From contig NZ_CALIIS010000075.1 of NCBI RefSeq assembly GCF_938017705.1, positions 1 through 39,773 of the forward strand: DNA of 39,773 nucleotides, written 5' to 3'. Both the position numbers and the translations under genes were made by a program. Shown here piece by piece: positions 8,181-15,956 of this stretch (the first letter of the stretch is position 1; each line of letters starts with the position of its first letter). Below the pieces are notes generated by a model that worked only from the letters and a program-made list of their open reading frames with translations, had not been told where the DNA came from and did not search any database. The stretch is from an uncultured Campylobacter sp. (GTDB taxonomy: Bacteria > Campylobacterota > Campylobacteria > Campylobacterales > Campylobacteraceae).

Positions 8181-9114
8181 TTGGTATCCTTATTTTAATA
8201 ATCCGAAAATAAATCTTTAGGCTTATACGTTCCTTAAAATTATTTTTTTGTTTTAATAGCCCCTTGTGAGTAGCCAACCAATTATTTGAATTGTCTCTCT
8301 TTGTTTTATATACTTTAGCAACCCTATAGGATCTATTTTTGCACTCATTTCCAAATTCATCGTATGCTTTTGTTATAAATAATTGACAATTGATAAATGA
8401 TCCATTGCCAAAATCATACCTTCCGTCTATGATATCGTTTTTAAATTTGCTATCACCCATACTAAAATCTATGCTTTCATTTTTATAAATTCCGCGCCAT
8501 TTATACCTACCTTCTTTTAAAACAGGTGATATTAGTTCTATGTTCGCATCATCATCTATTTCCTCTTCTTTATCGTAGGTTAATATAAAATCTCTAAATT
8601 TATCTCTTTGAACTAGGCATTCGTTATTTATTGTATTTCCAAATCCAACTGCTTTTATTTTTTCGTATTTTTCTATTTTTGCATAGTAATTTGAAATCGG
8701 TCTTGCTAGTTTTTGCTCTAACTGATTGTCGTCTATTTCCGCAGACTCTCTCTTAATCTTTAAAATTTCTAATTCTAATTTTTTATTTTCAAGCTTATTC
8801 TTTTTGTGCGTGCCACTTAAACAATATTTTATTACTTCCAAAAGTTGTTTAATAACATATCCTGTCGATGAAGCTATAATCGTTGATGAAATAGGGTGTG
8901 CCTCCATAATGTCTAAAATTTCAATAAAACCACCTTCTTTTGCAGCCCTACTTTCCAATTTAATTTCAAGACCAAGTAAAGAACTAATAGTATTAATAAT
9001 ATTTAAAAAATCTTTTTCTATGGTATTTCTTACAAAAGTATTCATAGAATGCGAATTATCACTTAAATAGTAATGAATTATAAATTGACTTTTAAATACT
9101 TTTTGCTCTTTCAT
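8155..9114 (-). CDS. Unrecognised protein embedded between hsdS and hsdR
   Basis: A 319-residue protein I cannot name. Its start overlaps the hsdS stop as ATGA and its end overlaps hsdR by 26 bases, so it is built into the operon. It begins with a short strand-like segment and SDNSHSMN (residues 18-25). A small alpha/beta-looking domain runs to ~70. A hydrophobic stretch of ~75-99 (ISSTIIASSTGYVIKQLLEV) could be a membrane helix, followed by a highly charged Lys/Glu coiled coil (~102-136). From ~195 to 280 there is a strand-rich domain with Trp/Tyr-Gly repeats (YKWRGIYKNESIDFSMGD). It is strikingly AT-rich compared with hsdR. The position matches the variable R-linked ORFs (rlo) described in C. 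jejuni hsd loci. A membrane-associated defence effector or accessory factor is possible. Confidence 0.85.
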   Translation of the reverse strand: MKEQKVFKSQFIIHYYLSDNSHSMNTFVRNTIEKDFLNIINTISSLLGLEIKLESRAAKEGGFIEILDIMEAHPISSTIIASSTGYVIKQLLEVIKYCLSGTHKKNKLENKKLELEILKIKRESAEIDDNQLEQKLARPISNYYAKIEKYEKIKAVGFGNTINNECLVQRDKFRDFILTYDKEEEIDDDANIELISPVLKEGRYKWRGIYKNESIDFSMGDSKFKNDIIDGRYDFGNGSFINCQLFITKAYDEFGNECKNRSYRVAKVYKTKRDNSNNWLATHKGLLKQKNNFKERISLKIYFRIIKIRIPNDPRYFRK

Positions 9115-10310
9115 ACTCTCGCCTCTCCGTTTAGTAGTTTTTGCATCAAGCCTTGTTTTTGCTTTTTTAAATTTTCTAGCTTTAAATTTAGTAAATTTAT
9201 CTCATCATCACAAGCCGTTAAAACTTCTGCGATTTTTTGTTGTTCTTTTAAATTTGGTAGTTTAATTTTTTCTTCTAATAGTTCCGCCAAATTTAAATTT
9301 CTTCTAACAATACTCGCACCTTGTTCTGAGTGTAAGACATATAGTTTTAACATTTTTTTAGTCTTTATAAAATTTTTTAAAAAGTACATATTACATCCGT
9401 CATCAATCTTAAAAATTCTATAAGCAGGGGATACGATCCCAATATCTTTATTTATTAAAACATCTAAGCCGCCCATCCACAAATTCATACCAATAACCAA
9501 ATTTCCGTAACGTAAAATTTTGTACCCTGTGTTGTCTTGACTAGCTATGCTTTTTTTAAAATGAGTATTTTGCGGAACTATGCCATTTAATGTAACTGAC
9601 AAAATTTCATATTGATTACTTGTAGTACTTCGTTCATCTATTTCAATAACAATATCGTTCATTTTTATCTTTTGCCACTCGTCTTTGAATTCAGGAAAGC
9701 GGATTTTGGCTGTAAGTAAATTTTGCATAAGAGCTTTTTTAAACTGCTTTTTGTTTTCTATCAAATTTATAGTTAAATTTATAGCATCATCCCAAGTAGA
9801 TAAAATTTCCGCTATCTTTTCTTGCTCGTCTAATGGAGGCATGCATAACTTTATATTAAAAAAATCATCAATACTTAAATTTAATAGACCATGGTTTCTG
9901 GCACCTTCTTGAACTATGTCTTTTATTTGCCTATTTGCTTGTCCACCATCAAAGTAAAACTCAAAAAAATCAGAACAAATATCATCATTAAATTTAAAGT
10001 AGATATAAAGTGGTGATGCGACACCCTCATCATAAAATTTCAGTCTTTTAAAAGCACCAAAACTATATCCGGTCGAATAGCTTTTATTGTAAGCAAAATC
10101 TCCCTTACGCAATAAAATATAGCTCGATAAATCTTTACTTGCAACTTGCTTGTTAAAAAAATCAGTTTGGCTAATCAATCCAGATTGTGCCGAGATAGTA
10201 AGCACATTTTGACATCTGTTGTCTTGATTTCTGCGGGTTATTCTGCTTGAAATTTCCCCAAGCCTCACGACCCTCCACCCGCTCGGTAAATTTTTAAATT
10301 CGCTTTTCAT
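9111..10310 (-). CDS. hsdS: Type I restriction-modification specificity subunit HsdS
   Basis: A full-length (~399-residue) HsdS with two target-recognition domains, each reading one half of a bipartite DNA site. Each domain is followed by a conserved helical spacer: PPLDEQEKIAEILSTWDDAI in the middle and LPNLKEQQKIAEVLTACDDEI near the C-terminus, the latter ending GLMQKLLNGEARV as is usual. I place the start at 10310 because GGAGAG lies six bases upstream of that ATG; an earlier in-frame ATG at 10328 has no Shine-Dalgarno sequence. The recognition domains are A/T-rich relative to the spacers, as is common in these exchangeable modules. It is 63 bases downstream of the PIN-like gene. Confidence 0.93.
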   Translation of the reverse strand: MKSEFKNLPSGWRVVRLGEISSRITRRNQDNRCQNVLTISAQSGLISQTDFFNKQVASKDLSSYILLRKGDFAYNKSYSTGYSFGAFKRLKFYDEGVASPLYIYFKFNDDICSDFFEFYFDGGQANRQIKDIVQEGARNHGLLNLSIDDFFNIKLCMPPLDEQEKIAEILSTWDDAINLTINLIENKKQFKKALMQNLLTAKIRFPEFKDEWQKIKMNDIVIEIDERSTTSNQYEILSVTLNGIVPQNTHFKKSIASQDNTGYKILRYGNLVIGMNLWMGGLDVLINKDIGIVSPAYRIFKIDDGCNMYFLKNFIKTKKMLKLYVLHSEQGASIVRRNLNLAELLEEKIKLPNLKEQQKIAEVLTACDDEINLLNLKLENLKKQKQGLMQKLLNGEARV

Positions 10311-10373
10311 TTTTAACTCTCCAACCATTTCGCAAATTTATCAAGATTGTTTTATTGATAACCACGCCATACA

Positions 10374-11579
10374 TTAATATACACCTTTTACTTTTTTTAA
10401 ATAATCATCCGCCATTTGTTTTAACTGTTTTGATTTTTCTTGTTTTTCATCACTGTTTGCATTTTGAATTTGATCAACATTAAACTTGTTAAAAAAATCT
10501 AAAATTTCCTTATTTAGCAGACTAATACTTTTAAATTTTTTTCCTTCTGCAGTATTCTCGATTAAGCCAATTTTATGATTAAAAAAGTTCCTATAATTTT
10601 GTGTAAAAGCTTTGTCTGTTGTGGCAAAAATTGGATAAGCAAATTTAACATCTGACATACCATTTTGAGTAATAAAATACCTCGACGAATAATAATAAAA
10701 TATATCCCAACTCATGCTTTTTATCGTTTTTACAACACTATCATATTGGCTGTTTTTATCAATTTTAAAGAATGAATCACTTGTATTTTTTGAAAGATAT
10801 TCGTAGATAAAACAAAAAAGGTCAATAAATTTTGTTCCATTTGCTTTCATTAAATTGTATATATTTAATGCAGATTTTTCTAAATCAAAATTATTACTTA
10901 TTTTTTCTATATAGGCTAAAATAAGATAGGAATATATAAAATTATAATCGCAAATCATGTTATCACGTAAAATACTGGCGTTACCTATCAGTAAGTTATA
11001 AATTCCTTGACTATGGTGTTCGTTTATTTTCAATGTTTTGCTTTTTCTATATTCATCCCTATAAATGCTTTTAAATTTACATAAATTTTCTATTTTTTTG
11101 AGTGATTTTTCTTGGTTTGACTTATTTGGATTCAAAGTATCTTCAAACATATAGAATAAAAAATCAATATCTATATTATCACTATTTAATATTTTTTCTA
11201 TCAAACTATTTGATATTTCGCCATTTGTTTCAATAAAATTACTAAAAATTCCAATTAAATTTGCATCTAAAATAATATGGAAGTAAATCGGAATTTGCTC
11301 AGTAAAATCTTTATCTAGATACAAAATATAGTCAAAATCAGAAATACTATCGTATACATATATTTTGTTTTTACCACCTTCTAAATCATAAGTACCATGA
11401 AATTCTCTTAATTTGTTGCTGTTTTTAACCCCCAAAGAATCATTCGTGCCTACAATAAATGAAAATTCAGAAGAATCAATACAATCACTTAAAAAACTTC
11501 TATAAATTTTATAAATATCAGTATTTTTATCAAGATATGTTATCTCTTGTAAAAATTTTTCCAATGTATCTATTTTCAT
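10374..11579 (-). CDS. AT-rich orphan with PIN-like nuclease motifs, between hsdM and hsdS
   Basis: A 401-residue protein without a clear family match by eye. Its ATG overlaps the hsdM stop as ATGA. A suggestive arrangement of acidic motifs resembles PIN-domain RNases: YFHIILDANLIG (Asp105, Asn107, at the end of a hydrophobic strand), an acidic centre (Glu146, Asp147), SMSWDIFYYYSSRYF (Asp292) and a late FATTDKAF (Asp322). PIN domains show the same order D(x)N, E, D followed by an alpha helix, then TxDxxF. The ~180 residues between the first and last motifs would make it a large, interrupted version. The C-terminus is a Lys/Glu/Gln-rich helix. The very high A/T content suggests recent gain. 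The PIN assignment is inference; the reality of the gene is well supported by operon packing. Confidence 0.8.
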   Translation of the reverse strand: MKIDTLEKFLQEITYLDKNTDIYKIYRSFLSDCIDSSEFSFIVGTNDSLGVKNSNKLREFHGTYDLEGGKNKIYVYDSISDFDYILYLDKDFTEQIPIYFHIILDANLIGIFSNFIETNGEISNSLIEKILNSDNIDIDFLFYMFEDTLNPNKSNQEKSLKKIENLCKFKSIYRDEYRKSKTLKINEHHSQGIYNLLIGNASILRDNMICDYNFIYSYLILAYIEKISNNFDLEKSALNIYNLMKANGTKFIDLFCFIYEYLSKNTSDSFFKIDKNSQYDSVVKTIKSMSWDIFYYYSSRYFITQNGMSDVKFAYPIFATTDKAFTQNYRNFFNHKIGLIENTAEGKKFKSISLLNKEILDFFNKFNVDQIQNANSDEKQEKSKQLKQMADDYLKKVKGVY

Positions 11580-13066
11580 AATCCAAGCTCCGCAAGATAC
11601 TCGCTCATCTTGTTTTGAACGCTTTTTAGCTCGGCTTCAAGGCGTGAAATCTCAGCTTTCGTCACCTCGATATCAATAGCCTCTTCTTCTTCAAAAGTAT
11701 CGACGTAGCGAGGGATATTTAGGTTGTAGTCGTTCTCTTTTATCTCGCTAAGGCTTGCTAGGTGGGAGTATTTTTCTATCTCGCTTCTATTTTTATAGGT
11801 GGAGACTATCTTTTCGATATTTTGCTCAGTTAGCGAGTTTTGGTTTTTGCCTTTTTCAAATTCTTTGCTAGCGTCGATAAATAGCACGTCTTCGTTTGCG
11901 CGGCTTTTCTTAAAAACGAGTATGCAGGCAGGTATAGTAGTGCCGTAAAATAAATTTGCCGGTAGTCCGATGACTGCGTCAAGCAAATTTTCTTCGATCA
12001 GCTTTTGGCGGATCTTGCCCTCATTTGCCCTACGAAATAGCACTCCATGCGGAAGCACGACGCCCATTTTGCCGTTATTGTTTAGGCTTTTTATCATATG
12101 CACGACAAATGCGTAGTCGCCCTTGCTCTTAGGCGGTAAAGCATAGCTAACAAATCTCATAAAAGGATCGTTTTGAGCAAAATCAGCACCCCATTTATCA
12201 AGGCTAAATGGTGGATTTGCCACGACTATATCAAATGTCTTGATGAGGTTATCTTGCAGATGTAGCGGGTTTCTAATCGTGTCGCCCCACTCGATGACAG
12301 CGTCGTTTATCTCGTGCAAGAACATATTCATCTTGCAAAGCGCGTGAGTTTGTCCGTTTTTCTCCTGTCCGTAAAGGCGGAAATTTTTGCTACCGACCTC
12401 TTTTGAAGCCTTGATAAGAAGCGAGCCAGAGCCGCAAGTCGGATCGTAGATCATGTCGCCCTCTTTTGGCTCAACCAGCTTTGCAAGAAGCGTCGAAACC
12501 TCGCTTGGCGTATAAAACTCTCCGCCTTTTTTACCTGCGTCGCTTGCAAAATGAGCTATAAGATACTCGTATGCGTCGCCTATTATGTCGTTGCCCTCAA
12601 GCATAGATGGACGAAGATCTAGCCTAGTATCACTAAAATCCTCGAGCAAATTTTGCAAGATAGCGTTTCTCTCTTTTGTGTCGCCGAGCTTGTTTTTGTT
12701 GTTAAAGTCGATGCTTCTAAAGATACCTTCAAGCTTATCTTTATTGTCTTCTTCGATCTTTTCTAGAGTTTTGTTCATTATCTCGCCTAAATTTGCAGCC
12801 TCTTTGTGCGCCAAAAGATACTCAAACGTACAACTCTCATCAAGCTTAAATTTCTCTTTCTTTAGCTTTGCTTCGATCCTGTCGGTCTTGTCGCCGTACT
12901 CGGCTCTTAGCTGCCCCAGCTTTTCTTTGTAAAAATCAGATAGGTACTTGACGAAAAGCATAGTTAAAACATAGTCTTTATAGTCGCTTCCGTCCATCGT
13001 ACCGCGAAATGTGTCGCAAGCCTTCCAAACTACGTTATTTATGGTCTCTTGCGTGGTCTTTTGCAT
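11576..13066 (-). CDS. hsdM: Type I DNA methyltransferase subunit HsdM
   Basis: A 496-residue N6-adenine methyltransferase subunit that protects host DNA and forms the core of the restriction complex. The N-terminal helical HsdM domain (WKACDTFRGTMDGSDYKDYVL) is followed by the SAM-binding motif DPTCGSGSLL (208-217) and the catalytic NPPF (284-287), both intact. GEFYTPSEV (182-190) is the usual family signature before the SAM site. The stop of the upstream half-hsdS is one base before the ATG, with AGAGGAGAA overlapping that stop as the ribosome-binding site. Regular length, with a C-terminal coiled coil that contacts HsdS. Confidence 0.97.
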   Translation of the reverse strand: MQKTTQETINNVVWKACDTFRGTMDGSDYKDYVLTMLFVKYLSDFYKEKLGQLRAEYGDKTDRIEAKLKKEKFKLDESCTFEYLLAHKEAANLGEIMNKTLEKIEEDNKDKLEGIFRSIDFNNKNKLGDTKERNAILQNLLEDFSDTRLDLRPSMLEGNDIIGDAYEYLIAHFASDAGKKGGEFYTPSEVSTLLAKLVEPKEGDMIYDPTCGSGSLLIKASKEVGSKNFRLYGQEKNGQTHALCKMNMFLHEINDAVIEWGDTIRNPLHLQDNLIKTFDIVVANPPFSLDKWGADFAQNDPFMRFVSYALPPKSKGDYAFVVHMIKSLNNNGKMGVVLPHGVLFRRANEGKIRQKLIEENLLDAVIGLPANLFYGTTIPACILVFKKSRANEDVLFIDASKEFEKGKNQNSLTEQNIEKIVSTYKNRSEIEKYSHLASLSEIKENDYNLNIPRYVDTFEEEEAIDIEVTKAEISRLEAELKSVQNKMSEYLAELGL

Positions 13067-13067
13067 T

Positions 13068-13655
13068 TTAGTTCTCCTCTTTTATTAAATTTTCAAATAT
13101 GCTTTTGTGGTATTTTTGCTTTTGGGCTGCTAAATTTTGTAAAATTTCGCTCTCTTGGCGGACCAAATTTAGGTATTTTACTATCTTGTTTTGAGTTTGC
13201 AAATTTACAAGCGGTATTTTTAGATTATTTATACTAGCAACGCTTATCATCGCTATGGCAGTGCCTGAAACATCGGGCGCAAGGGCTTTTTTAACGGCGC
13301 TACTATTTAGATAGTGCGCCAAAAAATGCGGATCAAATTTACCGCTTTTAACCCTTATGCGAACCATCAAAGACGAATAGATAAGATAGTCATACTCCTT
13401 GTCTATATAAACGGCGAAATTCGGCTCTCTAAGTCGCAGTAAAACATCGCCTGGGCTTACTTTATAGTCATCGTTTATTTGCTCATTTGATATAAACTCA
13501 TCTGCAAACGAGTTGTCGTAAATGGCATTTTCGGCAAACGACTTTAGCGATACAATTTTATACGAGTACCCAGACGGGGTATGTGCTTCAGCCTTTTTCC
13601 TACTTAACACTAGTCCGGTTTTTATTTCAGCTATGTCATTTAATTTTATCATCAT
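13068..13655 (-). CDS. Half-sized HsdS-like specificity protein at the head of the operon
   Basis: A 195-residue protein with a single target-recognition domain of the type I S-subunit fold (IAEIKTG at the start, then PGDVLLRLREPNFAV, DPHFLAHYLNSSAVKKAL and the SVASINNLKIPLVNLQTQNKIV tail). It ends in one helical spacer (KYLNLVRQESEILQNLAAQKQKYHKSIFENL). It is about half a normal HsdS and precedes hsdM, whereas the full HsdS lies further downstream. Half-size S proteins can dimerise to recognise palindromic bipartite sites, so it could supply a second specificity; it could also be a solitary domain with another role. AAAAAGG upstream serves either of two adjacent ATGs (13655 or 13652). Confidence 0.85.
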   Translation of the reverse strand: MMIKLNDIAEIKTGLVLSRKKAEAHTPSGYSYKIVSLKSFAENAIYDNSFADEFISNEQINDDYKVSPGDVLLRLREPNFAVYIDKEYDYLIYSSLMVRIRVKSGKFDPHFLAHYLNSSAVKKALAPDVSGTAIAMISVASINNLKIPLVNLQTQNKIVKYLNLVRQESEILQNLAAQKQKYHKSIFENLIKEEN

Positions 13656-13668
13656 AAAACCTTTTTAT

Positions 13669-13688
13669 GTATTACTTATAAATAATAC
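13669..13688. promoter_or_regulatory. Near-perfect 20-bp palindrome at the predicted start of the hsd transcript
   Basis: GTATTACTTATAAATAATAC is self-complementary except at one symmetrical pair of positions. It starts where transcription from the promoter at 13696-13724 would begin and ends 13 bases before the first gene. This is a typical operator position; a 5' leader hairpin is the alternative. Confidence 0.5.
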
Positions 13689-13695
13689 TAATCGA

Positions 13696-13724
13696 AGTTT
13701 ATCGAATAATATAGAAAATGTCAA
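13696..13724 (-). promoter_or_regulatory. Probable promoter of the hsd operon
   Basis: On the minus strand, TTGACA (13724-13719) is separated by exactly 17 bases from TAAACT (13701-13696), a perfect -35 with a 4/6 -10. It lies about 40 bases upstream of the half-hsdS ATG and drives the compact seven-gene operon. A second AT-rich box overlaps the palindrome. Confidence 0.6.
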
Positions 13725-13909
13725 GAGGTCTTTGTATGATTTTAGAAATAGTATATATTTTATGCAAAGCGCGAGCTAATATTAAGGTTAGCGGCGACAC
13801 TCACTCTAAGCCCCTTTAAAATTTGTGCAATTTACTTGGGTTATATCAAATTTGCACGATTAGGCAAGGAATTTGGAGTATCGTGCTACCGCAAAATTTT
13901 AAAAAAGGC

Positions 13910-13915
13910 TATAAT
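13910..13915 (+). promoter_or_regulatory. Probable -10 box of the alcohol dehydrogenase gene
   Basis: TATAAT at 13910-13915 lies 28 bases before the ATG at 13944. No good -35 box is visible, as is common in Campylobacter. Confidence 0.45.
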
Positions 13916-13943
13916 TTGGCGAACTTTATTTAAAGGAGAAAAG

Positions 13944-15089
13944 ATGACAAATTTTAGTTTTTGCAACCCCGTGAGGATAGAATTTGGCAAGGGTAAAGAG
14001 GAGCATATCGGGCAGTATATGAAGGAAGCGGGCGCGAAAAAAGCTCTCGTACTATACGGCAGCGAGCGCGTACGAAAGAGCGGTCTGATGGGCGTCGTGG
14101 AGAGCAGCTTAAAGGCAAGCGGTATAGAATTTACCCAGCTTGGCGGCATAAAATCAAATCCTGTGCTAAGCAAGGTAAACGAAGCGATCAAGCTCGCTAA
14201 AGAATTCGGCGCCGATAGCGTGCTTGCTGTGGGCGGCGGAAGCGTGCTGGACTCGGCAAAAGCCGTAGCCGCGGGCGCTTGCTACGAGGGCGACGTGTGG
14301 GATTTTTTCACCGGCAAAAGCCCAAGCGCCGCGCTTAAAATTTTTGATATCATCACCCTTGCCGCGACGGGCTCGGAGATGAACTGCGGCGGCGTGGTGA
14401 CCAAGGAGCAGACTAAGCAAAAATACCCGATCAGCGCGCCGTGTCTATACCCGAAGGTCTCGGTCATAAACCCGCAGCTGCAAGCAACCGTCAGCCGCGA
14501 GTATCTCGTATATAGTGCGAGCGACATCATCGCGCACAGCATCGAGGGGTATTTTACCGCTAGCGTCCACCCGGAGATCGTACGAGCCTATATCGAAGCA
14601 AACATCAAAACCGTCATCCGCACGACCGAAGCTCTGCTTGCAGATCCGAGCGATTACGACGCGCGCGCCGAGTTTGCGTGGGCTGCGACGATGGCGCTAA
14701 ACGGACTAACTTACGTGGGTGTGGGCGGCTTCGGCTATCCGAATCATATGATCGAGCACGCGATGAGTGCGGTCGTGGACTGCGCGCACGGAGCCGGTCT
14801 TAGCGTGGTAATGCCTGCGTGGATGAGGTGGTATAAGGATAGGAATTTAAGCGCGTTTGAGCGTTTCGCTCGTGAAATTTTTGGCCTTAAAAGCGCAGAT
14901 GAAGGTATTACGGCGCTTAAAGCGTGGTTTGATAAGATCGATACGCCGACCAGCCTCGCGCAGCTTGGCATCGAAGGCAAGGTGCTAGACGAGGTCATAG
15001 ACGTAGCCACGACAAACGCCAAAGCGTGGAATATGGCGGAGCTTTACAGCCGTGAAAATATCGCTAAAATTTTAGATTTTGCAAAATAA
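13944..15089 (+). CDS. Iron-containing alcohol dehydrogenase (YqhD/BdhA-like)
   Basis: A 381-residue oxidoreductase of the group III iron-dependent alcohol dehydrogenase family, cytoplasmic, probably reducing aldehydes with NAD(P)H as YqhD and butanol dehydrogenase do. It begins FSFCNPVRIEFGKGKEE. It has the nucleotide-binding GGGSVLDSAKAVA motif and the family signature ATGSEMNCGGVVT. The metal ligands are supplied by DIIAHSIEGY, NHMIEHAMSAV and DCAHGAGLSVVMPAW. The ATG at 13944 is fixed by TAAAGGAGAA just upstream; an upstream in-frame ATG (13836) would add 36 unlikely residues. Length matches YqhD (387). The physiological substrate is unknown. A strong terminator follows. Confidence 0.93.
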   Translation: MTNFSFCNPVRIEFGKGKEEHIGQYMKEAGAKKALVLYGSERVRKSGLMGVVESSLKASGIEFTQLGGIKSNPVLSKVNEAIKLAKEFGADSVLAVGGGSVLDSAKAVAAGACYEGDVWDFFTGKSPSAALKIFDIITLAATGSEMNCGGVVTKEQTKQKYPISAPCLYPKVSVINPQLQATVSREYLVYSASDIIAHSIEGYFTASVHPEIVRAYIEANIKTVIRTTEALLADPSDYDARAEFAWAATMALNGLTYVGVGGFGYPNHMIEHAMSAVVDCAHGAGLSVVMPAWMRWYKDRNLSAFERFAREIFGLKSADEGITALKAWFDKIDTPTSLAQLGIEGKVLDEVIDVATTNAKAWNMAELYSRENIAKILDFAK

Positions 15090-15546
15090 GGCGCTAGCGC
15101 ATAGATAAAATTTAAATCGAAGGGGCGAGCGATCGCCCTTTTTCAAAAAAGCAGGCGGTAGTGTGGGCGCGCTAGCGATTATCCTTCCTAAAAAATAATC
15201 GGCTGCGCGGATAGCGAGATGATCGTCTTGCGTCCCTTAAATCCGCGGGGCTCGCTATGAGAAGGTAGAGACGATAAGCGGCGCGTCTAGATTTAAAGCG
15301 CAGGCGGCGGCGGATCGAGCACGAAATTTAGCTATGTTTGGAAGGGTAAATTTTGCCACATAATACTTGCATCGAATTTGATGCGCAAATTTCACAATAA
15401 ATTTTACTCCGGCGAGAAGTTTTATCGCGTTTAATGGCTTTGCTTAAACGCCCTTATCCTGCGCTATCTAAAAATTCGCTCGTTAAATTTTAATCTCGGC
15501 TTTATATTTGTGATTGCGAAATTTGCTTTTGCGTGCCGCTGCGTAT
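15090..15546. other. Intergenic region after the alcohol dehydrogenase gene
   Basis: Beyond the terminator at 15121-15143 no gene can be supported. The sequence is mixed, with GC-rich patches (near 15220-15330) and no ribosome-binding site in front of any open frame. Confidence 0.55.
15121..15143 (+). terminator. Rho-independent terminator of the alcohol dehydrogenase gene
   Basis: GGGCGA-GCGA-TCGCCC forms a six-pair G/C-rich stem with a four-base loop, followed at once by five T residues. It lies about 30 bases after the stop codon. Confidence 0.88.
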
Positions 15547-15912
15547 TTAAATTTGCCTCTCGATGCTAAGCAGATCGCCGAAAATTTCTTTACAATACTG
15601 AATGAAGCGTTTGGGAATTTTAACGCCGCTGATATCCACGGCGATGACGCTATCTTGGACTTCAAAAACGATAAGCTCGCTAGTGATTTTCACAGCCTTG
15701 CAGCCGTTATAGCATACATCGCCATTGCACTCTGCGTATAAGCCGTTATGCGGTGCGTCTGTGTCCTCATATCGCCCGAGCTTGATCGGTCTTTGGAAAA
15801 GCAGATAGTTCTTATAGTCGTACTTGTTGTCTGCTAGGCCTATAATATAATAATTCTCGGCGCTATTTTTGGAAGCGGTCGCAACACCTGCTTTAAAATT
15901 TAGTCTAAACAT
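15547..15912 (-). CDS. Small protein resembling the Imm10 immunity family
   Basis: A 121-residue soluble protein starting MFRLNFKAGVATASK. The pattern NYYIIGLADNKYDYKNYLLFQRPI, then GLYAECNGDVCYNGCKAVKITSE, then a strand-rich end (IVFEVQDSVIAVDISGVKIPKRFIQYCKEIF) resembles Imm10-family proteins, which neutralise polymorphic or contact-dependent toxins. The assignment is tentative. I prefer ATG 15912 to an upstream TTG (15939); neither has a strong Shine-Dalgarno sequence. It is transcribed toward the alcohol dehydrogenase terminator and is separate from purM. No toxin gene is visible nearby. Confidence 0.65.
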   Translation of the reverse strand: MFRLNFKAGVATASKNSAENYYIIGLADNKYDYKNYLLFQRPIKLGRYEDTDAPHNGLYAECNGDVCYNGCKAVKITSELIVFEVQDSVIAVDISGVKIPKRFIQYCKEIFGDLLSIERQI

Positions 15913-15956
15913 AAATTCTGCTTTGGCAAAAAACGGCAAATTTTACCGCTTCAAAT

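Noticed and set aside
13836..13943. Upstream extension of the alcohol dehydrogenase
   Set aside because: It reads through the likely promoter, and the ATG at 13944 has AAAGGAG and matches the family start.
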